Source: Clostridiaceae bacterium (GTDB lineage: Bacteria; Bacillota; Clostridia; Saccharofermentanales; DTU023). Taken from it: a DNA stretch of 64,000 bases. A program made the position numbers and the translations under genes. The stretch is from NCBI GenBank assembly GCA_012838135.1, contig DUPV01000072.1, forward strand, positions 1-64,000, written 5' to 3'. This document shows, one piece after another, positions 40,292 through 52,401 of this stretch. Under the pieces are notes generated by a model. The model did not search any database. It was given only the letters and a program-made list of their open reading frames with translations, and had not been told where the DNA came from. How positions within the stretch are numbered: the stretch's first letter is position 1; each line of letters starts with the position of its first letter.

Positions 40292-42277
40292 CTAAATCTC
40301 TGAATCAGTTAGTAAATCAGTTTCAGGTGCGGGACAGCCGTTGATTTTTTCCAGGACCAGAGTTGAGAGCGGACTGATGTTAATCATATTACCGCCTTCC
40401 TCCAGTTCCAGGATTCTTGGTTGATCTATAAAGTATCCGTTATCGGCAAAATATATTTTGTAGGTTCCGGCATCAATTAAAGTCGGACTGAAACCCTCAG
40501 AGGCATTAAAGAATACCCAAAAATCAACATGATGAGAATTTTCACTGTGGATACGCATTTTAATTAAATGATCCGATAAAAAATCTACTTGAACATTTTT
40601 CAAAATCTCATTGAATGTATGATAATGGAAAACCTGATGTTCCTTGCGGAATTGGACTAAAGCACGAAAATAATCGACTGAATAACGATTTGTTTGAGAC
40701 CAGACTATTTGATTGACTGAATCCGGTGAATTATAGCTATTCGGATTACCGAATTTTGTACGCATAAATTCTTGTCCGGAATGGATAAATGCCACACCTT
40801 GTGAGAGCAAAACCATACTGTTCGCCAAGTTCTGTCTGCGTTCATATTCTTCAAAACTTCGCATCGGTAAAGAAGAAGTAATTTGATCAAATAAAGTATA
40901 ATTGTCGTGTGCTGCAACATATTGAACCATTTGGCCCGGTCTGAAATAACGTTCAGCCAACAGATCATAGTTGAGAAAATTAGAATCGGTTTCACCGCCG
41001 GCAGCAAATCCTTGAGTGTATTTATCAAATACATTGCCGCGGATCGAGTTGCGAAATTGATCATTAAAGAAACCGATGCCGCGTAATATATGCGAACGGG
41101 CTGCCGTTGTACGTAAAACTTCCGGCAAGACATCGCCCATATTCCAACCTTCACCGAGCATAATGATCGAGGGATCAATTTCGTCCAATTGCTCACGAAC
41201 AGTCCGCATGGTAAATACATCAAGAATACCTAAAAGATCAAATCTGAAACCGTCTAAATTGTATTCTTGTGCCCAATATAAAACGCTGTCCGTAATATAT
41301 TTACTGACCATACTTCTTTCACTTGCGACTTCATTGCCGCAAAAAGTTCCGTTTGCCAGTTTACCGTCGGCCGTATGACGAAAATAATAACCCGGAACCA
41401 AAACCGTAAAAGGATGTGCCGTAACGTCGTAAACATGATTATAAACCACATCCATAATGACTCTCAAACCTTTGTCATGGAGAGCCTGAATCATCTCTTT
41501 AACTTCACGAATTCTGGCTAGCGGATTATAAGGATCAGTTGCAAATGAACCCTCCGGCACATTATAATTGGCAGGATCATAACCCCAATTATATTCAAAC
41601 GAAGGATGTTCTTCGTTAACGGTTGCAAAATCATAAAAGGGCATCAACTGAACATGGGTTATGCCAAGAGAAGTCAAATAATCCAGACCGACTGGCAAAC
41701 CATCCTGATTGGTTCGACCGGTTTCCGTTAATCCCAGATATTTACCTTTATGTTCTATGTCTGTATCGGGATAAATGGTAAAATCACGAATACTCATTTC
41801 ATAGATAACTGCATCAACCGATCTGGTAAAATCCATTCTGCGTTGATTCCAGTTTTCCGGTTGGGTTCGATCTAAATCCAATACGACCGAATGACCGCTG
41901 TTAACTGTTGTCGCAATACTATACGGATCATGACAGATTCTCTGCTCACCGTTATCATAAGTAACACGCAAACGATAAATTAACAAATGAAGATCAGTAT
42001 CAATTTTTAAATTCCAGACACCCTTTTCCAGATATTCCATCGGCCAGACTGCCACCGGTTCAACAGGAATATCATAATCCTCCGACCAAAATCCATAACT
42101 GAGAATCTCAATATTTTTGACAACCGGAGACCATACTTTAAAGACTGTTCTGCTTTTTTTATATACAAAACCCAATTTTCCGGAAAAATGATAATCCTGG
42201 CGAAATTCTAAAGAACCATAATCATATTTTTCCAAAAAAGGATTTACAAAATTATAGTAATCTTTTTGAGATTGCAT
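40292..42277 (-). CDS. pulA: Type I pullulanase (GH13)
   Basis: YNWGYDP, VIMDVVYNH, DGFRFDLLG, GEGWNMGD, AAHDNYTL. Confidence 0.94.
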   Translation of the reverse strand: MQSQKDYYNFVNPFLEKYDYGSLEFRQDYHFSGKLGFVYKKSRTVFKVWSPVVKNIEILSYGFWSEDYDIPVEPVAVWPMEYLEKGVWNLKIDTDLHLLIYRLRVTYDNGEQRICHDPYSIATTVNSGHSVVLDLDRTQPENWNQRRMDFTRSVDAVIYEMSIRDFTIYPDTDIEHKGKYLGLTETGRTNQDGLPVGLDYLTSLGITHVQLMPFYDFATVNEEHPSFEYNWGYDPANYNVPEGSFATDPYNPLARIREVKEMIQALHDKGLRVIMDVVYNHVYDVTAHPFTVLVPGYYFRHTADGKLANGTFCGNEVASERSMVSKYITDSVLYWAQEYNLDGFRFDLLGILDVFTMRTVREQLDEIDPSIIMLGEGWNMGDVLPEVLRTTAARSHILRGIGFFNDQFRNSIRGNVFDKYTQGFAAGGETDSNFLNYDLLAERYFRPGQMVQYVAAHDNYTLFDQITSSLPMRSFEEYERRQNLANSMVLLSQGVAFIHSGQEFMRTKFGNPNSYNSPDSVNQIVWSQTNRYSVDYFRALVQFRKEHQVFHYHTFNEILKNVQVDFLSDHLIKMRIHSENSHHVDFWVFFNASEGFSPTLIDAGTYKIYFADNGYFIDQPRILELEEGGNMINISPLSTLVLEKINGCPAPETDLLTDSEI

Positions 42278-42414
42278 CTTACTTCTGTCCTAACTTTAAA
42301 AATGTATCATTCTATGATATCTCATAATGAACTTCTGTATGTTAAATAAATATTCAACGTATGTTAACTGTTATCCGGCATTACGCCCAAAGTGTATCGT
42401 CCTTCAATGAATAA

Positions 42415-43128
42415 CTAAATCCAAAGTCCTCCGTTAACATTAATTACTTCACCTGTTATGTATTCCTGTTCAGCTAAAAACAATGCTGTTTGAGCGATCT
42501 CTTCCGGTTTGCCCAAACGTAATAACGGAATTTCCCGGATCAGTTTTTTAATTTCAGCTGACGAGTAGTCATTTAACATATCCGTGTCAATCACTCCCGG
42601 AGCAATTGCATTAACCCTTACGTTACATGGTGCCAATTCTTTGGCTAAAGCCTTCGTCAGGCCGATAATTCCGGCTTTCATCGTCGAATAATGAACTTCA
42701 CAGGCTGCACCCGTTACACCCCAAATTGAGCTGATATTAATGATGCAACCTGATTTTTGTTTAACCATCCCGGGATAAACTTTTTGTGCTAATAAAAAAT
42801 ATGCTTTTAAATTCGTTGCTTGAATTTTATCCCAATCCGCCTCTGTAATTTGATCAAATAATTTGTTTTCTGCAATCGAAGCATTATTAATTAAAACATC
42901 AAGCGGTTGCTCAATTTTTGAAAACAAAAGATCAATTTCTGATTTATTGCTAAGTTCAACCGGAAGCGGAATCAGATTGGTCGGATCAGGCAAGGTTTTT
43001 TGCAATTCAAATAAGCTATCTTTAGTCCGGTTATAAGTTGCATAAACCTGATAATCATTAGCTAAAAATAAGTTTGTCATCGCATATCCGATGCCACGAG
43101 ATCCACCGGTAATTAAAATACTCTTCAT
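42415..43128 (-). CDS. SDR family oxidoreductase (FabG-like)
   Basis: TGGSRGIGYA, NNAS, YSTMKAG, INVNGGLWI. Confidence 0.88.
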   Translation of the reverse strand: MKSILITGGSRGIGYAMTNLFLANDYQVYATYNRTKDSLFELQKTLPDPTNLIPLPVELSNKSEIDLLFSKIEQPLDVLINNASIAENKLFDQITEADWDKIQATNLKAYFLLAQKVYPGMVKQKSGCIINISSIWGVTGAACEVHYSTMKAGIIGLTKALAKELAPCNVRVNAIAPGVIDTDMLNDYSSAEIKKLIREIPLLRLGKPEEIAQTALFLAEQEYITGEVINVNGGLWI

Positions 43129-43586
43129 ACACGTCTCTTTGTTTATCTTCTCGCAAATACATTAAAAGTATTATACATTAAGAAATGATAATAATTGGCA
43201 TATATGTTACACAATTATCTTAAAAAATCGTTACACCAGTTTTTAATGTTTTTTATTAAAATATTATTAAACTATGTTTTTAATGTTCTTATCTGCAATA
43301 ATCATTTATAATATTAATAGTTTGTCACCTGTGTAGCTTATTGTTAATTGTAATACAAGAAGCCTAAAACAGTTTTTAGTATAGCAAAAATATTCTAGCA
43401 ATATTATTGTTTGTTTGACAAATATTTGCTTGAAATTTCAATGCAGAGTGAATTTTATTATAAATGAAACTCAATTTTAGTTTAACTTGAATTAAAGCGT
43501 AAATTTCGATGTTGTAATTAACAATAATAAAATTTTAGAATAAGCATTAAAAACACAAAAAAACAGCTGATTTCGGGAGAATTAAA

Positions 43587-45044
43587 ATGCAACTAAATAC
43601 AGAACAATTAAAAGTATTAATTTTTAAACCGAATAATAAAATTTATTTCGTCGGTATCGGCGGCATTTCAATGTGTGGCTTGGCTGAATTGGCACAACAT
43701 CATGGGATGCAAGTTGCAGGATCCGATTTGCACTCTAACAATCGTACCAAATATCTTGAATCTTTGGGTATTGCAATTAACTATCAGCAAACGGCAGACA
43801 ATATTGAAATGTTTGCGCCGGATGTTGTCGTTTATACATTAGCTGTGCCGGTTGATAATCCGGAAAGAATCAAAGCTCGTGAACTCGGCATTCCGGAGAT
43901 TGAACGTGCCGTTTATCTTGGGTTGCTAAATCAGAATTTTAAGCGTTCAATCAACATTGCCGGAACCAATGGCAAAACTACAACAACAGCCATGTGCTCT
44001 TTGATTTTGATTGAACAGGGCTTAGATCCTACAGTTCATCTGGGTGCTGAACTGAAACAATTCAAAACTACCGTCAGACCAGGCTCAGATAATCATTTGA
44101 TGGTTTCAGAAGCTTGTGAATTCGGCAGAAGTTTCCTTCATTTTTATTCGACGACGGCAGCCGTATTAAATATCGACCATGACCATCTTGATGTTTTCCC
44201 GACAATTGAAGATGTTATTTATGCTTTTGCAGAATTTGTCGCTTTACTCGACCCGGGTTCAAACCTGGTTGTACCGGCATTTGATCCGTCAATTCCAAAA
44301 ATGCTGGAGCAGGCATATTTACTCAATCCGGCAATCCGATATAAATTGAATATCTTCAGTTTCGGTTATCCGCAAGACAGATTTGCAGGACAAAAACCTG
44401 ATCTGTGTTGTGACAAATTGGATTTTGTTGAAGGCTATCCGCACTTCAGACTAAGTCTTTCCGGAGAGTATTTCGGAAATTTCAATCTCAAAATCCCGGG
44501 GAAATTTAATGTAGATAATGCAATGGCAGCAATTGCTTGTGCCTACTTAAACGGAGCGGAGACCGAAGCTGCTCGCAAAGCACTGGCTGAATTCGCAGGA
44601 GCTGAAGGCAGATTTACTGAAACCGGATATTATAACGGCGCCAGAATTATCGCCGACTATGCCCATCACCCGAACTCAATTACCAAAACTTTACAAGCTG
44701 CCGAAAACATCCCGCACAAAAATCTCTATGCCGTTTTTCAACCGATCACATATAGTCGAGCCAAAGGTTTCGCAGACGGTTTTGTCGAAGCTTTAGCAAA
44801 AGCAAAAAATCCGATTTTAATGGAAGTTTATGATGACCGGGAAAAAGATCACAATTTTTCTTCTGAAATAATTGCTGAACGAATTAAAGAAAAAGGCGTT
44901 AATGCATTATTTTTCAATTCCCTCACCGAACTGGATAATTATTTACGTAAAGTCCTGGCTGAGGGTGACTTGGCAATTATTATGGGACAAGACGTCAGAA
45001 CCATTGCAGACAATCTCACCGGCAGAACCGATCACTTTATATAA
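43587..45044 (+). CDS. murC: UDP-N-acetylmuramate--L-alanine ligase
   Basis: GIGGISMCGLAELA, GTNGKTTTTAM, DYAHHP. Confidence 0.9.
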   Translation: MQLNTEQLKVLIFKPNNKIYFVGIGGISMCGLAELAQHHGMQVAGSDLHSNNRTKYLESLGIAINYQQTADNIEMFAPDVVVYTLAVPVDNPERIKARELGIPEIERAVYLGLLNQNFKRSINIAGTNGKTTTTAMCSLILIEQGLDPTVHLGAELKQFKTTVRPGSDNHLMVSEACEFGRSFLHFYSTTAAVLNIDHDHLDVFPTIEDVIYAFAEFVALLDPGSNLVVPAFDPSIPKMLEQAYLLNPAIRYKLNIFSFGYPQDRFAGQKPDLCCDKLDFVEGYPHFRLSLSGEYFGNFNLKIPGKFNVDNAMAAIACAYLNGAETEAARKALAEFAGAEGRFTETGYYNGARIIADYAHHPNSITKTLQAAENIPHKNLYAVFQPITYSRAKGFADGFVEALAKAKNPILMEVYDDREKDHNFSSEIIAERIKEKGVNALFFNSLTELDNYLRKVLAEGDLAIIMGQDVRTIADNLTGRTDHFI

Positions 45045-45107
45045 AGAACTCACATTAAATAAAAAACCGTTCAATCATTCGTAGCTTATAAAAATTGCAT
45101 TTTTTTA

Positions 45108-47069
45108 TTATTTTAATTCACTACGAATATCACCACGGCAATAGGCTTTAATTAATGCTTTAAGATCATGAATCTGTGTAATTATTTCTCGCCCCTGATC
45201 AGTATCACTGATCCTCAAACGACGCGGCATCGGTGTGACTACATGAATTTCCGGCAAATAACTGCCACTTTCTTTGGTAGGGTCAAAAGCATGATGTTCC
45301 GCTAAAGCCAGTTCATGTGAGCTGAAAATCAAAGTATAACCTGCTATTCCCGTAGTAGCTTGATAAGCTTTAGACAAGCCGCCGTCAATTACAAACAGCT
45401 TGCCGTTTGCCTTAATCGGTGTTTCACCGTCTTTAATTTTTACCGGTACATGACCGTTAATGATATGTGAAAACTTCGGATCAAGACCAAATTCCCGCAA
45501 GATAGCATCGGCACCTTCTTCGGTACGCGAATACTCATAATACGGGTTTCTCTTTTCTTCATGCAACTCTTTAGCATCCAGAAAATATCTTTCAAAAGTT
45601 GCCATTTTGTCTTTACCGAATAAGGGAGAATTTTTGCCGCACCACAGATACCACATGAAGTCCTGTCCTTTTCGACGTTCAGGTGAATTTTCCATGCTGA
45701 ACCAAGCCCGGCGCACTTGATAATAGATATAGTCCATCAATTCTTTACCGGCATATTTTTCGCCGTCGAACTCCAAAGCGGTAAAACTACCATCTTCATT
45801 CGTCGGAATACAACCATGATATAGTAAATTGCTATTGTGAATTTTATACATTCCACCTACGGAATATAAATAATTGATATGCCTTTGCAATTTGGGTGAT
45901 GATGTGAAAGATACTTTTAAAGAGTCAACTAATTCCTGTTCCTGCTCACTCAGAGCAAGCGGGTCCTGCGGATCAATTGTTGGGAAATTTGTATCCAACA
46001 GCGGATATTCTACACCGTTCTCTATAAAGACATTGCGTTCAAAATCGATTTTTTTCAGTACGATACGATCTTCCATATTAAATTCCGGATTACGTTCATA
46101 TAATTTGCCTTCCAATTTGGTTTCAATAATCGCAACCATTTTTTGCATTTTGGCAGCAATTTCAGGATCGATTCTGGCAATTTGCTTATCATCTTCAAAG
46201 ATCCGAGGCATAAAACGCTCGCAAGGATCATCTGCATAAACTTCTGTTGCATAGCTGTAAAGCGGCCTTAAATTAATTCCATAACCATCTTCCAAACAAT
46301 CGAAATTATTATAACGCAAAGCAATACGCACTACTGCCATAATCGCCACTTCACAGCCACCGGCAGCGGCCATCCAGATAACATCATGGTTACCCCATTG
46401 AATATCCACATCCGGATAATTCATCAATACATCCATAATTCTATGCGGTCCCGAACCACGATCGTAGATATCCCCGATAATATGCAATTCATCAACTGAA
46501 ACATTTTGAATCATTTCACACAGTGCAATAATAAAGGGTATGCTGGCATCCTGTTCAATAATTGCAAAAATTATTGCTTGATTATAAATATCACTATCTT
46601 CTTCATCAACAATTGTATTCAAAAGTTCATTAATAATAACCGAATATTCTTTCGGTGTCTTTTCTTGAATTTTAGGTAACGGATATTTTGAGGAAACATA
46701 TTTTAATAAATCAATCAGCTGGAAAATAATGATTCTAACCCATTCATCAGTAATTTTATTCTCTTCATGTAATTTTTTTAAGGCAGTCCGCGGATTATAC
46801 ACAAGAAACGCCAAATCATTCTGTTGGTCTTCGGTTAAAGATCTCTGGAATAGCGTTTTGATTTTGCCTCGAATACTACCGGAAGCACTGTGTAAAAAAT
46901 TAATAAATGCATCAGCCTCGCCATGTAAATCAGAAAAGAAATATTCTGTTCCTTTCGGCAAAGACAGCAGAGTTTGTAAATATACCAGTTCTCCGCGTGC
47001 TGCTTCAATTGTAGGGTAACGCTTGCTCAATAATTCTAAATGCTTGTCTATGTGTAAACTGGGTTTCAT
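45108..47069 (-). CDS. fbp: Fructose-1,6-bisphosphatase class III
   Basis: FSDLHGE, IGDIYDRGSGPHRIMD, QWGNHDVIWM, NGHVPVK. Confidence 0.95.
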   Translation of the reverse strand: MKPSLHIDKHLELLSKRYPTIEAARGELVYLQTLLSLPKGTEYFFSDLHGEADAFINFLHSASGSIRGKIKTLFQRSLTEDQQNDLAFLVYNPRTALKKLHEENKITDEWVRIIIFQLIDLLKYVSSKYPLPKIQEKTPKEYSVIINELLNTIVDEEDSDIYNQAIIFAIIEQDASIPFIIALCEMIQNVSVDELHIIGDIYDRGSGPHRIMDVLMNYPDVDIQWGNHDVIWMAAAGGCEVAIMAVVRIALRYNNFDCLEDGYGINLRPLYSYATEVYADDPCERFMPRIFEDDKQIARIDPEIAAKMQKMVAIIETKLEGKLYERNPEFNMEDRIVLKKIDFERNVFIENGVEYPLLDTNFPTIDPQDPLALSEQEQELVDSLKVSFTSSPKLQRHINYLYSVGGMYKIHNSNLLYHGCIPTNEDGSFTALEFDGEKYAGKELMDYIYYQVRRAWFSMENSPERRKGQDFMWYLWCGKNSPLFGKDKMATFERYFLDAKELHEEKRNPYYEYSRTEEGADAILREFGLDPKFSHIINGHVPVKIKDGETPIKANGKLFVIDGGLSKAYQATTGIAGYTLIFSSHELALAEHHAFDPTKESGSYLPEIHVVTPMPRRLRISDTDQGREIITQIHDLKALIKAYCRGDIRSELK

Positions 47070-47087
47070 TAATATCTCCTTTACTTT

Positions 47088-47118
47088 AAGAAAAGCGTGT
47101 ACTACTCACGCTTTTCTT
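47088..47118 (-). terminator. Terminator hairpin after ftsH
   Basis: AAGAAAAGCGTG-TACTACT-CACGCTTTTCTT, U-rich 3' arm on minus strand. Confidence 0.7.
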
Positions 47119-47127
47119 ATAATGTTT

Positions 47128-49185
47128 CTATAACTCTGATTTATTATTATCATAATCATTTGATATAGTATCAAATGTCGAATTTTGCAAATTTGAATCC
47201 GTCACTTGTGGTCTGATTTCATCGGTTACTCCATAATTCGGCAATTCAGAATCAGGAACCGGCGGTGCAACCATTTCCGGATCTTTAGGAAGTTTATTGC
47301 CGAGTTCGGAAATATATTGGTCGTCAGGATCTGCCAATGGTTTGAATTCCACAGCATATTCTCGATAAAGCTTCTCAAATTCCGGACCTTCAATTTTCTC
47401 AACTTCCAGCAGAAGCTCCGACAATTTTTCCAAGAGTACTCTCTCTCGACTCAAAATTGCCAAAGTTTCAGCATATGCCTGATCCAAAATACTCTTCACT
47501 TCCTGGTCAATTTGCGCCAATAAATGTTCACTGTAATTACCGTTGCTATGTGTATAATCTCTACCTAAAAATACTTCTTCATGTGTAGTTAGAGAATAGT
47601 TTTTCAATTTATCACTCATACCGTATTTTGTAATCATGTCGCGCGCAATTTTATTACATGTCTGCAAATCGGAAGAAGCTCCGGTAGAAATTTCATTAAA
47701 GATTATTTCTTCTGCTCCTCTGCCGCCTAAAGCATACAAAATATCATCATACAGCTGTTCTTTAGTTAAGTAGTTAAAGTCCTCATTCGGTTTTGCAGCA
47801 GTATATCCTCCGGCGCCGCCGGCAGGAATAATCGTAACACGCTCAACACGTTTCGTATCAGAAACCGATCTCAGCACTACGGCATGTCCGGCTTCATGAT
47901 AAGCTGTAATTTTACGATCTTTATCCGACATCACACTGCTCTTCTTTTCCGGCCCGATTGTAACTTTATAAACGGCCTCACTGATATCTTCATAGTAGAT
48001 TTTGTTAGCATTTTTTCTGGCAGCAAGCAGAGCAGCTTCATTCAATAAATTTGCCAAATCAGCACCGGTAAAACCGGGAGTAAGTTTTGCAATTTCCTCC
48101 AAATCGATTGCAGAATCCAAAGGTTTGTCTTTGGCATGAACATGGAGAATTGCCGTGCGACCTGCCAAATCCGGACGCATAACCGTTATTCTACGGTCAA
48201 ATCTGCCCGGTCTTAATAGTGCAGGATCCAAAATATCCGGTCGATTGGTAGCCGCCATAACTATTACACCCTCATTCGGACCAAAACCATCCATTTCAAC
48301 CAATAGCTGATTCAAGGTTTGTTCTCTTTCATCATGCCCGCCGCCAAGTCCGGCACCGCGTTGTCTGCCGACTGCATCAATTTCATCTATAAAAATAATC
48401 GAAGGTGATTTTTTCTTGGCTTCATCAAACATATCTCTAACTCGTGATGCACCTACACCGACAAACATTTCAACAAAATCCGAACCTGAAATTGAGAAGA
48501 AGGGAACTCCTGCCTCACCTGCCACGGCTTTACCTAATAAAGTTTTACCTGTTCCCGGGGCACCGACCAGGAGAATACCTTTCGGAACTCGAGCACCCAA
48601 TTTGGAATACTTATCCGAGTTCTTTAAGAAATCAACAATTTCCTGTAATTCGGCCTTTTCTTCATCCGCACCGGCTACATCATCAAAAGTAATCACATTT
48701 TCATCCGGATTGCTAAGCCTTGCCCGGCTGCGGCCGAAATTCATCGTACTCCTGCCGTCACCGGCTTGACGATTGAACGTAAACCAAACAAAGAAGATCA
48801 TCCCGCCGACTAAGAGCATAACTAAAACAATATTAAAAACACTGTAAAAATCCGTTGGTTTATTATAGTCGTATGTATCTATTTCACCTTTTTGATAGGC
48901 AGCTTCAAAATCTTTAAATAAGTCACCAACTAACGCCGGATGAATTTGTTTAGAATAAATTTTACCCGGTTGACCATTTTGATCTTTCAAAGTAACTTCA
49001 AGCTTATCGCCATCCATTTTGACCGATTTGATCTGTTTATCTTCCAATTGTTTTTGTAAATCGGATAAATAAAATTGATCCGGATTATTTACTCTTGACA
49101 TAAAATAAGATGATAATAAAATCACCACTAATAAAATTATATAAAAAGACATCCCGGAAGATCGGTTTTTCTTTTTATTACCCAT
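47128..49185 (-). CDS. ftsH: ATP-dependent zinc metalloprotease FtsH
   Basis: [19 protein letters not shown]-terminal TMs. Confidence 0.97.
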   Translation of the reverse strand: MGNKKKNRSSGMSFYIILLVVILLSSYFMSRVNNPDQFYLSDLQKQLEDKQIKSVKMDGDKLEVTLKDQNGQPGKIYSKQIHPALVGDLFKDFEAAYQKGEIDTYDYNKPTDFYSVFNIVLVMLLVGGMIFFVWFTFNRQAGDGRSTMNFGRSRARLSNPDENVITFDDVAGADEEKAELQEIVDFLKNSDKYSKLGARVPKGILLVGAPGTGKTLLGKAVAGEAGVPFFSISGSDFVEMFVGVGASRVRDMFDEAKKKSPSIIFIDEIDAVGRQRGAGLGGGHDEREQTLNQLLVEMDGFGPNEGVIVMAATNRPDILDPALLRPGRFDRRITVMRPDLAGRTAILHVHAKDKPLDSAIDLEEIAKLTPGFTGADLANLLNEAALLAARKNANKIYYEDISEAVYKVTIGPEKKSSVMSDKDRKITAYHEAGHAVVLRSVSDTKRVERVTIIPAGGAGGYTAAKPNEDFNYLTKEQLYDDILYALGGRGAEEIIFNEISTGASSDLQTCNKIARDMITKYGMSDKLKNYSLTTHEEVFLGRDYTHSNGNYSEHLLAQIDQEVKSILDQAYAETLAILSRERVLLEKLSELLLEVEKIEGPEFEKLYREYAVEFKPLADPDDQYISELGNKLPKDPEMVAPPVPDSELPNYGVTDEIRPQVTDSNLQNSTFDTISNDYDNNKSEL

Positions 49186-49756
49186 CTAATTCCTCCTGAT
49201 CGGACTTCGTAAGTACACAGATGTCCGGCAAATTTCGATATTGTCCATTATAATCAAGACCATAGCCTACAATAAATTTGTCAGGAATTTGTCTACCTAT
49301 ATAATCAACTTTTACTTCCGCTCTTCTTCGATCCGGCTTATCAAAACATGCACAAATTCGCAAACTTGCAGGATTTCTGCTTTTCAACATATCCACTAAA
49401 TGCGAAAGGGTTAAACCGGAATCAATAATATCTTCAACCAGAATGACATGTTTATCTTCGATTGTATCATCCAGGTCTTTAATTATTTTCACATCACCTG
49501 AACTCTTCGTACCCGTATAACTTGAAACCGACATAAAATCAATCTCACAGGGAACTTCGATTTTTCGCATTAAATCTGCTAAAAAAATGATAGCTCCTTT
49601 TAAAATGCAGATTAAGACTATTTCTTTGCCTTGATAGTCTGCAGTTATCTGCTCTCCTAAACGCTTGCAAATTGTTTCAATTTCTTCTTTGGATACCAGA
49701 ATCTCTGAAATATACATACAATTATCACTTTCAATTATAAATTTCTTGTTTTTCAA
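49178..49756 (-). CDS. hpt: Hypoxanthine phosphoribosyltransferase
   Basis: [33 protein letters not shown]. Confidence 0.95.
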   Translation of the reverse strand: MKNKKFIIESDNCMYISEILVSKEEIETICKRLGEQITADYQGKEIVLICILKGAIIFLADLMRKIEVPCEIDFMSVSSYTGTKSSGDVKIIKDLDDTIEDKHVILVEDIIDSGLTLSHLVDMLKSRNPASLRICACFDKPDRRRAEVKVDYIGRQIPDKFIVGYGLDYNGQYRNLPDICVLTKSDQEELDG

Positions 49757-49856
49757 TTATACCAAGAGACTATTTTGAATTCCACTTATCACGTAAAATC
49801 TCAATCGATATATGTAAAATTTGACTCTTTTTTTCTTGCCAAAATTTATAAAAATG

Positions 49857-50870
49857 TTACTCCAATAGCAAAATAAGCCTTGATTTATATCTTTTGATAC
49901 CAATACCATCACCGATATCTATCAGTTTATTGCCATGTTCGCCATGGACTATCTGCCAAAGTTGTTCAAATTGAGAATAGCTGAGAATTTTATCCGGTAT
50001 TTTGCTTTGAATCCATTGATCAATTACTTGTTTAAATAAAGCACGCGGCAGCCGTTTAACTTTTTTCAAAGCCAATATCGTTTCTTCGATCTGACATTCA
50101 GGAAAAATTTTGTTTTTCGTCCAAAGTAATGCATCTTCCGCTTCATTTAAATTGTATGCCATTCTCGCAATGACCGGTTTAATATCATAACCGACCGTTT
50201 CACTCCACACGGGAAGCAAATGGTTGCGGATTCTATTGCGTAAATATAAGTCAGATTGATTAGTATGATCTTCAACCCATTGCCAATTTTGCTCAGCAAC
50301 TAATTCTTGGATTTCTTGTTTGCTGATACAAAGCAACGGTCTGATCAAATAATTTTCCTTAATTCTTAAAGTACTTAGTCCTGCTAATCCCGTACCGCGT
50401 CCGATATTCAGCACAACGGATTCTGCCAAATCATCTTGATGATGCCCCAAGGCCACCTTGATGTCATGACCTACATACGACTGTTCTTTTTGTATTTTTT
50501 CTGCTAACTCAGCAAAAAAAGCATAACGAGCAAAACGTCCGGCTTCTTCTTCACCCTTTTGTCTTTGTTCCGCTAAAACCGGTATATCAACTTTTTTTAC
50601 AAAAAGCGGGACATTTAACTCAGAACAAAGTTTTTCAACAAAAGTCTGATCCCGATCAGCTTCTTCTCTAATTTGATGATTCAGATGAGCTGCAACAAGC
50701 TCTAATTGATAAACATTTCTTTGTTGTAACCAAATAAAAAAATATAGCAAATAAATTGAATCAATACCGCCGGACAAAGCGACAATCACCACAGTTCGTT
50801 GACTAATTAAACTATGCTCCTGACAGTAGTTTTTGATTTTAATAAATTGACCGGAAAATTCTTCAATCAT
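49857..50870 (-). CDS. tilS: tRNA(Ile)-lysidine synthase
   Basis: ALSGGIDSIYLLYF, HHQDDLAESV; start MIEEFSGQ at 50870. Confidence 0.92.
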   Translation of the reverse strand: MIEEFSGQFIKIKNYCQEHSLISQRTVVIVALSGGIDSIYLLYFFIWLQQRNVYQLELVAAHLNHQIREEADRDQTFVEKLCSELNVPLFVKKVDIPVLAEQRQKGEEEAGRFARYAFFAELAEKIQKEQSYVGHDIKVALGHHQDDLAESVVLNIGRGTGLAGLSTLRIKENYLIRPLLCISKQEIQELVAEQNWQWVEDHTNQSDLYLRNRIRNHLLPVWSETVGYDIKPVIARMAYNLNEAEDALLWTKNKIFPECQIEETILALKKVKRLPRALFKQVIDQWIQSKIPDKILSYSQFEQLWQIVHGEHGNKLIDIGDGIGIKRYKSRLILLLE

Positions 50871-50871
50871 T

Positions 50872-52305
50872 TTAATAGCCCGATGTTGAACCTCTGCCAG
50901 CAGGCGGAGCATCCGGTAAAGGAATAATTTCGGGTTCAAAAAACATTGTATATTCTGCGCGCCAGCCTAAATGAATAGTTCTGGTTTCACCGTGTCTGTT
51001 TTTCGCAACAATTAATTCCGCCGCTTCAACATCTTTTTTTGGTTCATCTTGATTATAATAATCATCACGATAGAGAAACATGACCACATCAGCATCCTGC
51101 TCAATCGCACCGGAATCTCTCAGGTCAGATAAAATAGGTCGTCTGTTACTTCTATTTTCACAAGCTCGCGATAATTGAGAAATAGCAATGACCGGAACAT
51201 CCAATTCACGTGCCATAATTTTCAGCTGACGGGAAATTTCTGATATTTCCTGCTGTCGATTATCATTACGAATTCGATCGCTTGACATCAATTGTAAATA
51301 ATCAACGACGATTAAGCCGAGATTTTTTTCGAGTTTTAATTGTCTGGCTTTAGCCAGCATTTCAATTGCCGAAATGCCGGAACGATCATCTATATAAATC
51401 GGCGCTTCATATAAAGCCGTGAAATTATCGGCAATTTTGTCCCAATCTTCTTTAGTTAATTTGGCTGAGCCGATTCTTCTTGAATCAATTGAAAGATGTG
51501 AGGACAGAAATCGATTTGATACTTCTTCTTTTGACATTTCCAAACTGAAAATAGCCGTAGGAATTTGATAGATCATCGCTGCTTTATGTACTATATTCAA
51601 AGCCAATGCAGTTTTTCCCATTCCCGGTCTTGCCGCAATAATTACTAAGCCGCCCTTTTTCAAACCGCCAAGTGTTTCATCAATTGACGGAAAGCCTGAG
51701 CGAATCATGTCTTCTTTACCACCCTTGGCAAAAGCTTCCAAATAATTCAAGCGCTCGGCCAAGACAGGTCCCAATTTGGCAAAACCGCGACGATCCTGAT
51801 CTTCACGAATATCATACAATTTTTTTGCGACCAGATCGATAATCTCATCGATATTTTCACTATCGCCGTAACAAGTTGCAATTACATCATTTAAACTCAA
51901 AATCATCTGACGTAATTTGGATTTTTCCAAGACGATATCGGAATAATATCGGTAATTACGCAAAAGCGGAGTGGCTTCGGCAAGCGAAGTCAAATATTCT
52001 AAACTTCCAACATCTGCTAATTGACCTTTGAGTGATAAATACTCCGACAAGGTTACTAAATCAATCGGTTTATGATCATTGTAAAGAATTAAGATTGCTT
52101 CAAAAATAGTTTGATTTGCCGGAAAATAGAAATCTTCCGGATCTAGAGTATTAATTAAATCCGGAATACAATCGGCAGAAATCATCGCACTGCCAAGAAC
52201 TGCCTGTTCAGCTTGCTCATTGTGGGGTGGGATTCGATTTAACAATTTTTGCCTGATTTCTTCAGGTATGTAATTATTTCTTGCCATATATTCCGGTTTA
52301 ATCAA
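50872..52305 (-). CDS. dnaB: Replicative DNA helicase
   Basis: IPPHNEQAEQAVLGSAM, ARPGMGKTALALNI, VDYLQLM. Confidence 0.97.
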   Translation of the reverse strand: MIKPEYMARNNYIPEEIRQKLLNRIPPHNEQAEQAVLGSAMISADCIPDLINTLDPEDFYFPANQTIFEAILILYNDHKPIDLVTLSEYLSLKGQLADVGSLEYLTSLAEATPLLRNYRYYSDIVLEKSKLRQMILSLNDVIATCYGDSENIDEIIDLVAKKLYDIREDQDRRGFAKLGPVLAERLNYLEAFAKGGKEDMIRSGFPSIDETLGGLKKGGLVIIAARPGMGKTALALNIVHKAAMIYQIPTAIFSLEMSKEEVSNRFLSSHLSIDSRRIGSAKLTKEDWDKIADNFTALYEAPIYIDDRSGISAIEMLAKARQLKLEKNLGLIVVDYLQLMSSDRIRNDNRQQEISEISRQLKIMARELDVPVIAISQLSRACENRSNRRPILSDLRDSGAIEQDADVVMFLYRDDYYNQDEPKKDVEAAELIVAKNRHGETRTIHLGWRAEYTMFFEPEIIPLPDAPPAGRGSTSGY

Positions 52306-52401
52306 TATAAATATTATGCTTTTATCTCATACAATTCCCATACTTCTGCAGAACATCTTCTGTTTATTAAGATACTTCTTGTGTTATGTTTCTTCAGAAT
52401 T

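Noticed and set aside
40705-41223. 172-aa minus ORF inside pullulanase
   Set aside because: Out-of-frame shadow ORF within a clear GH13 coding sequence
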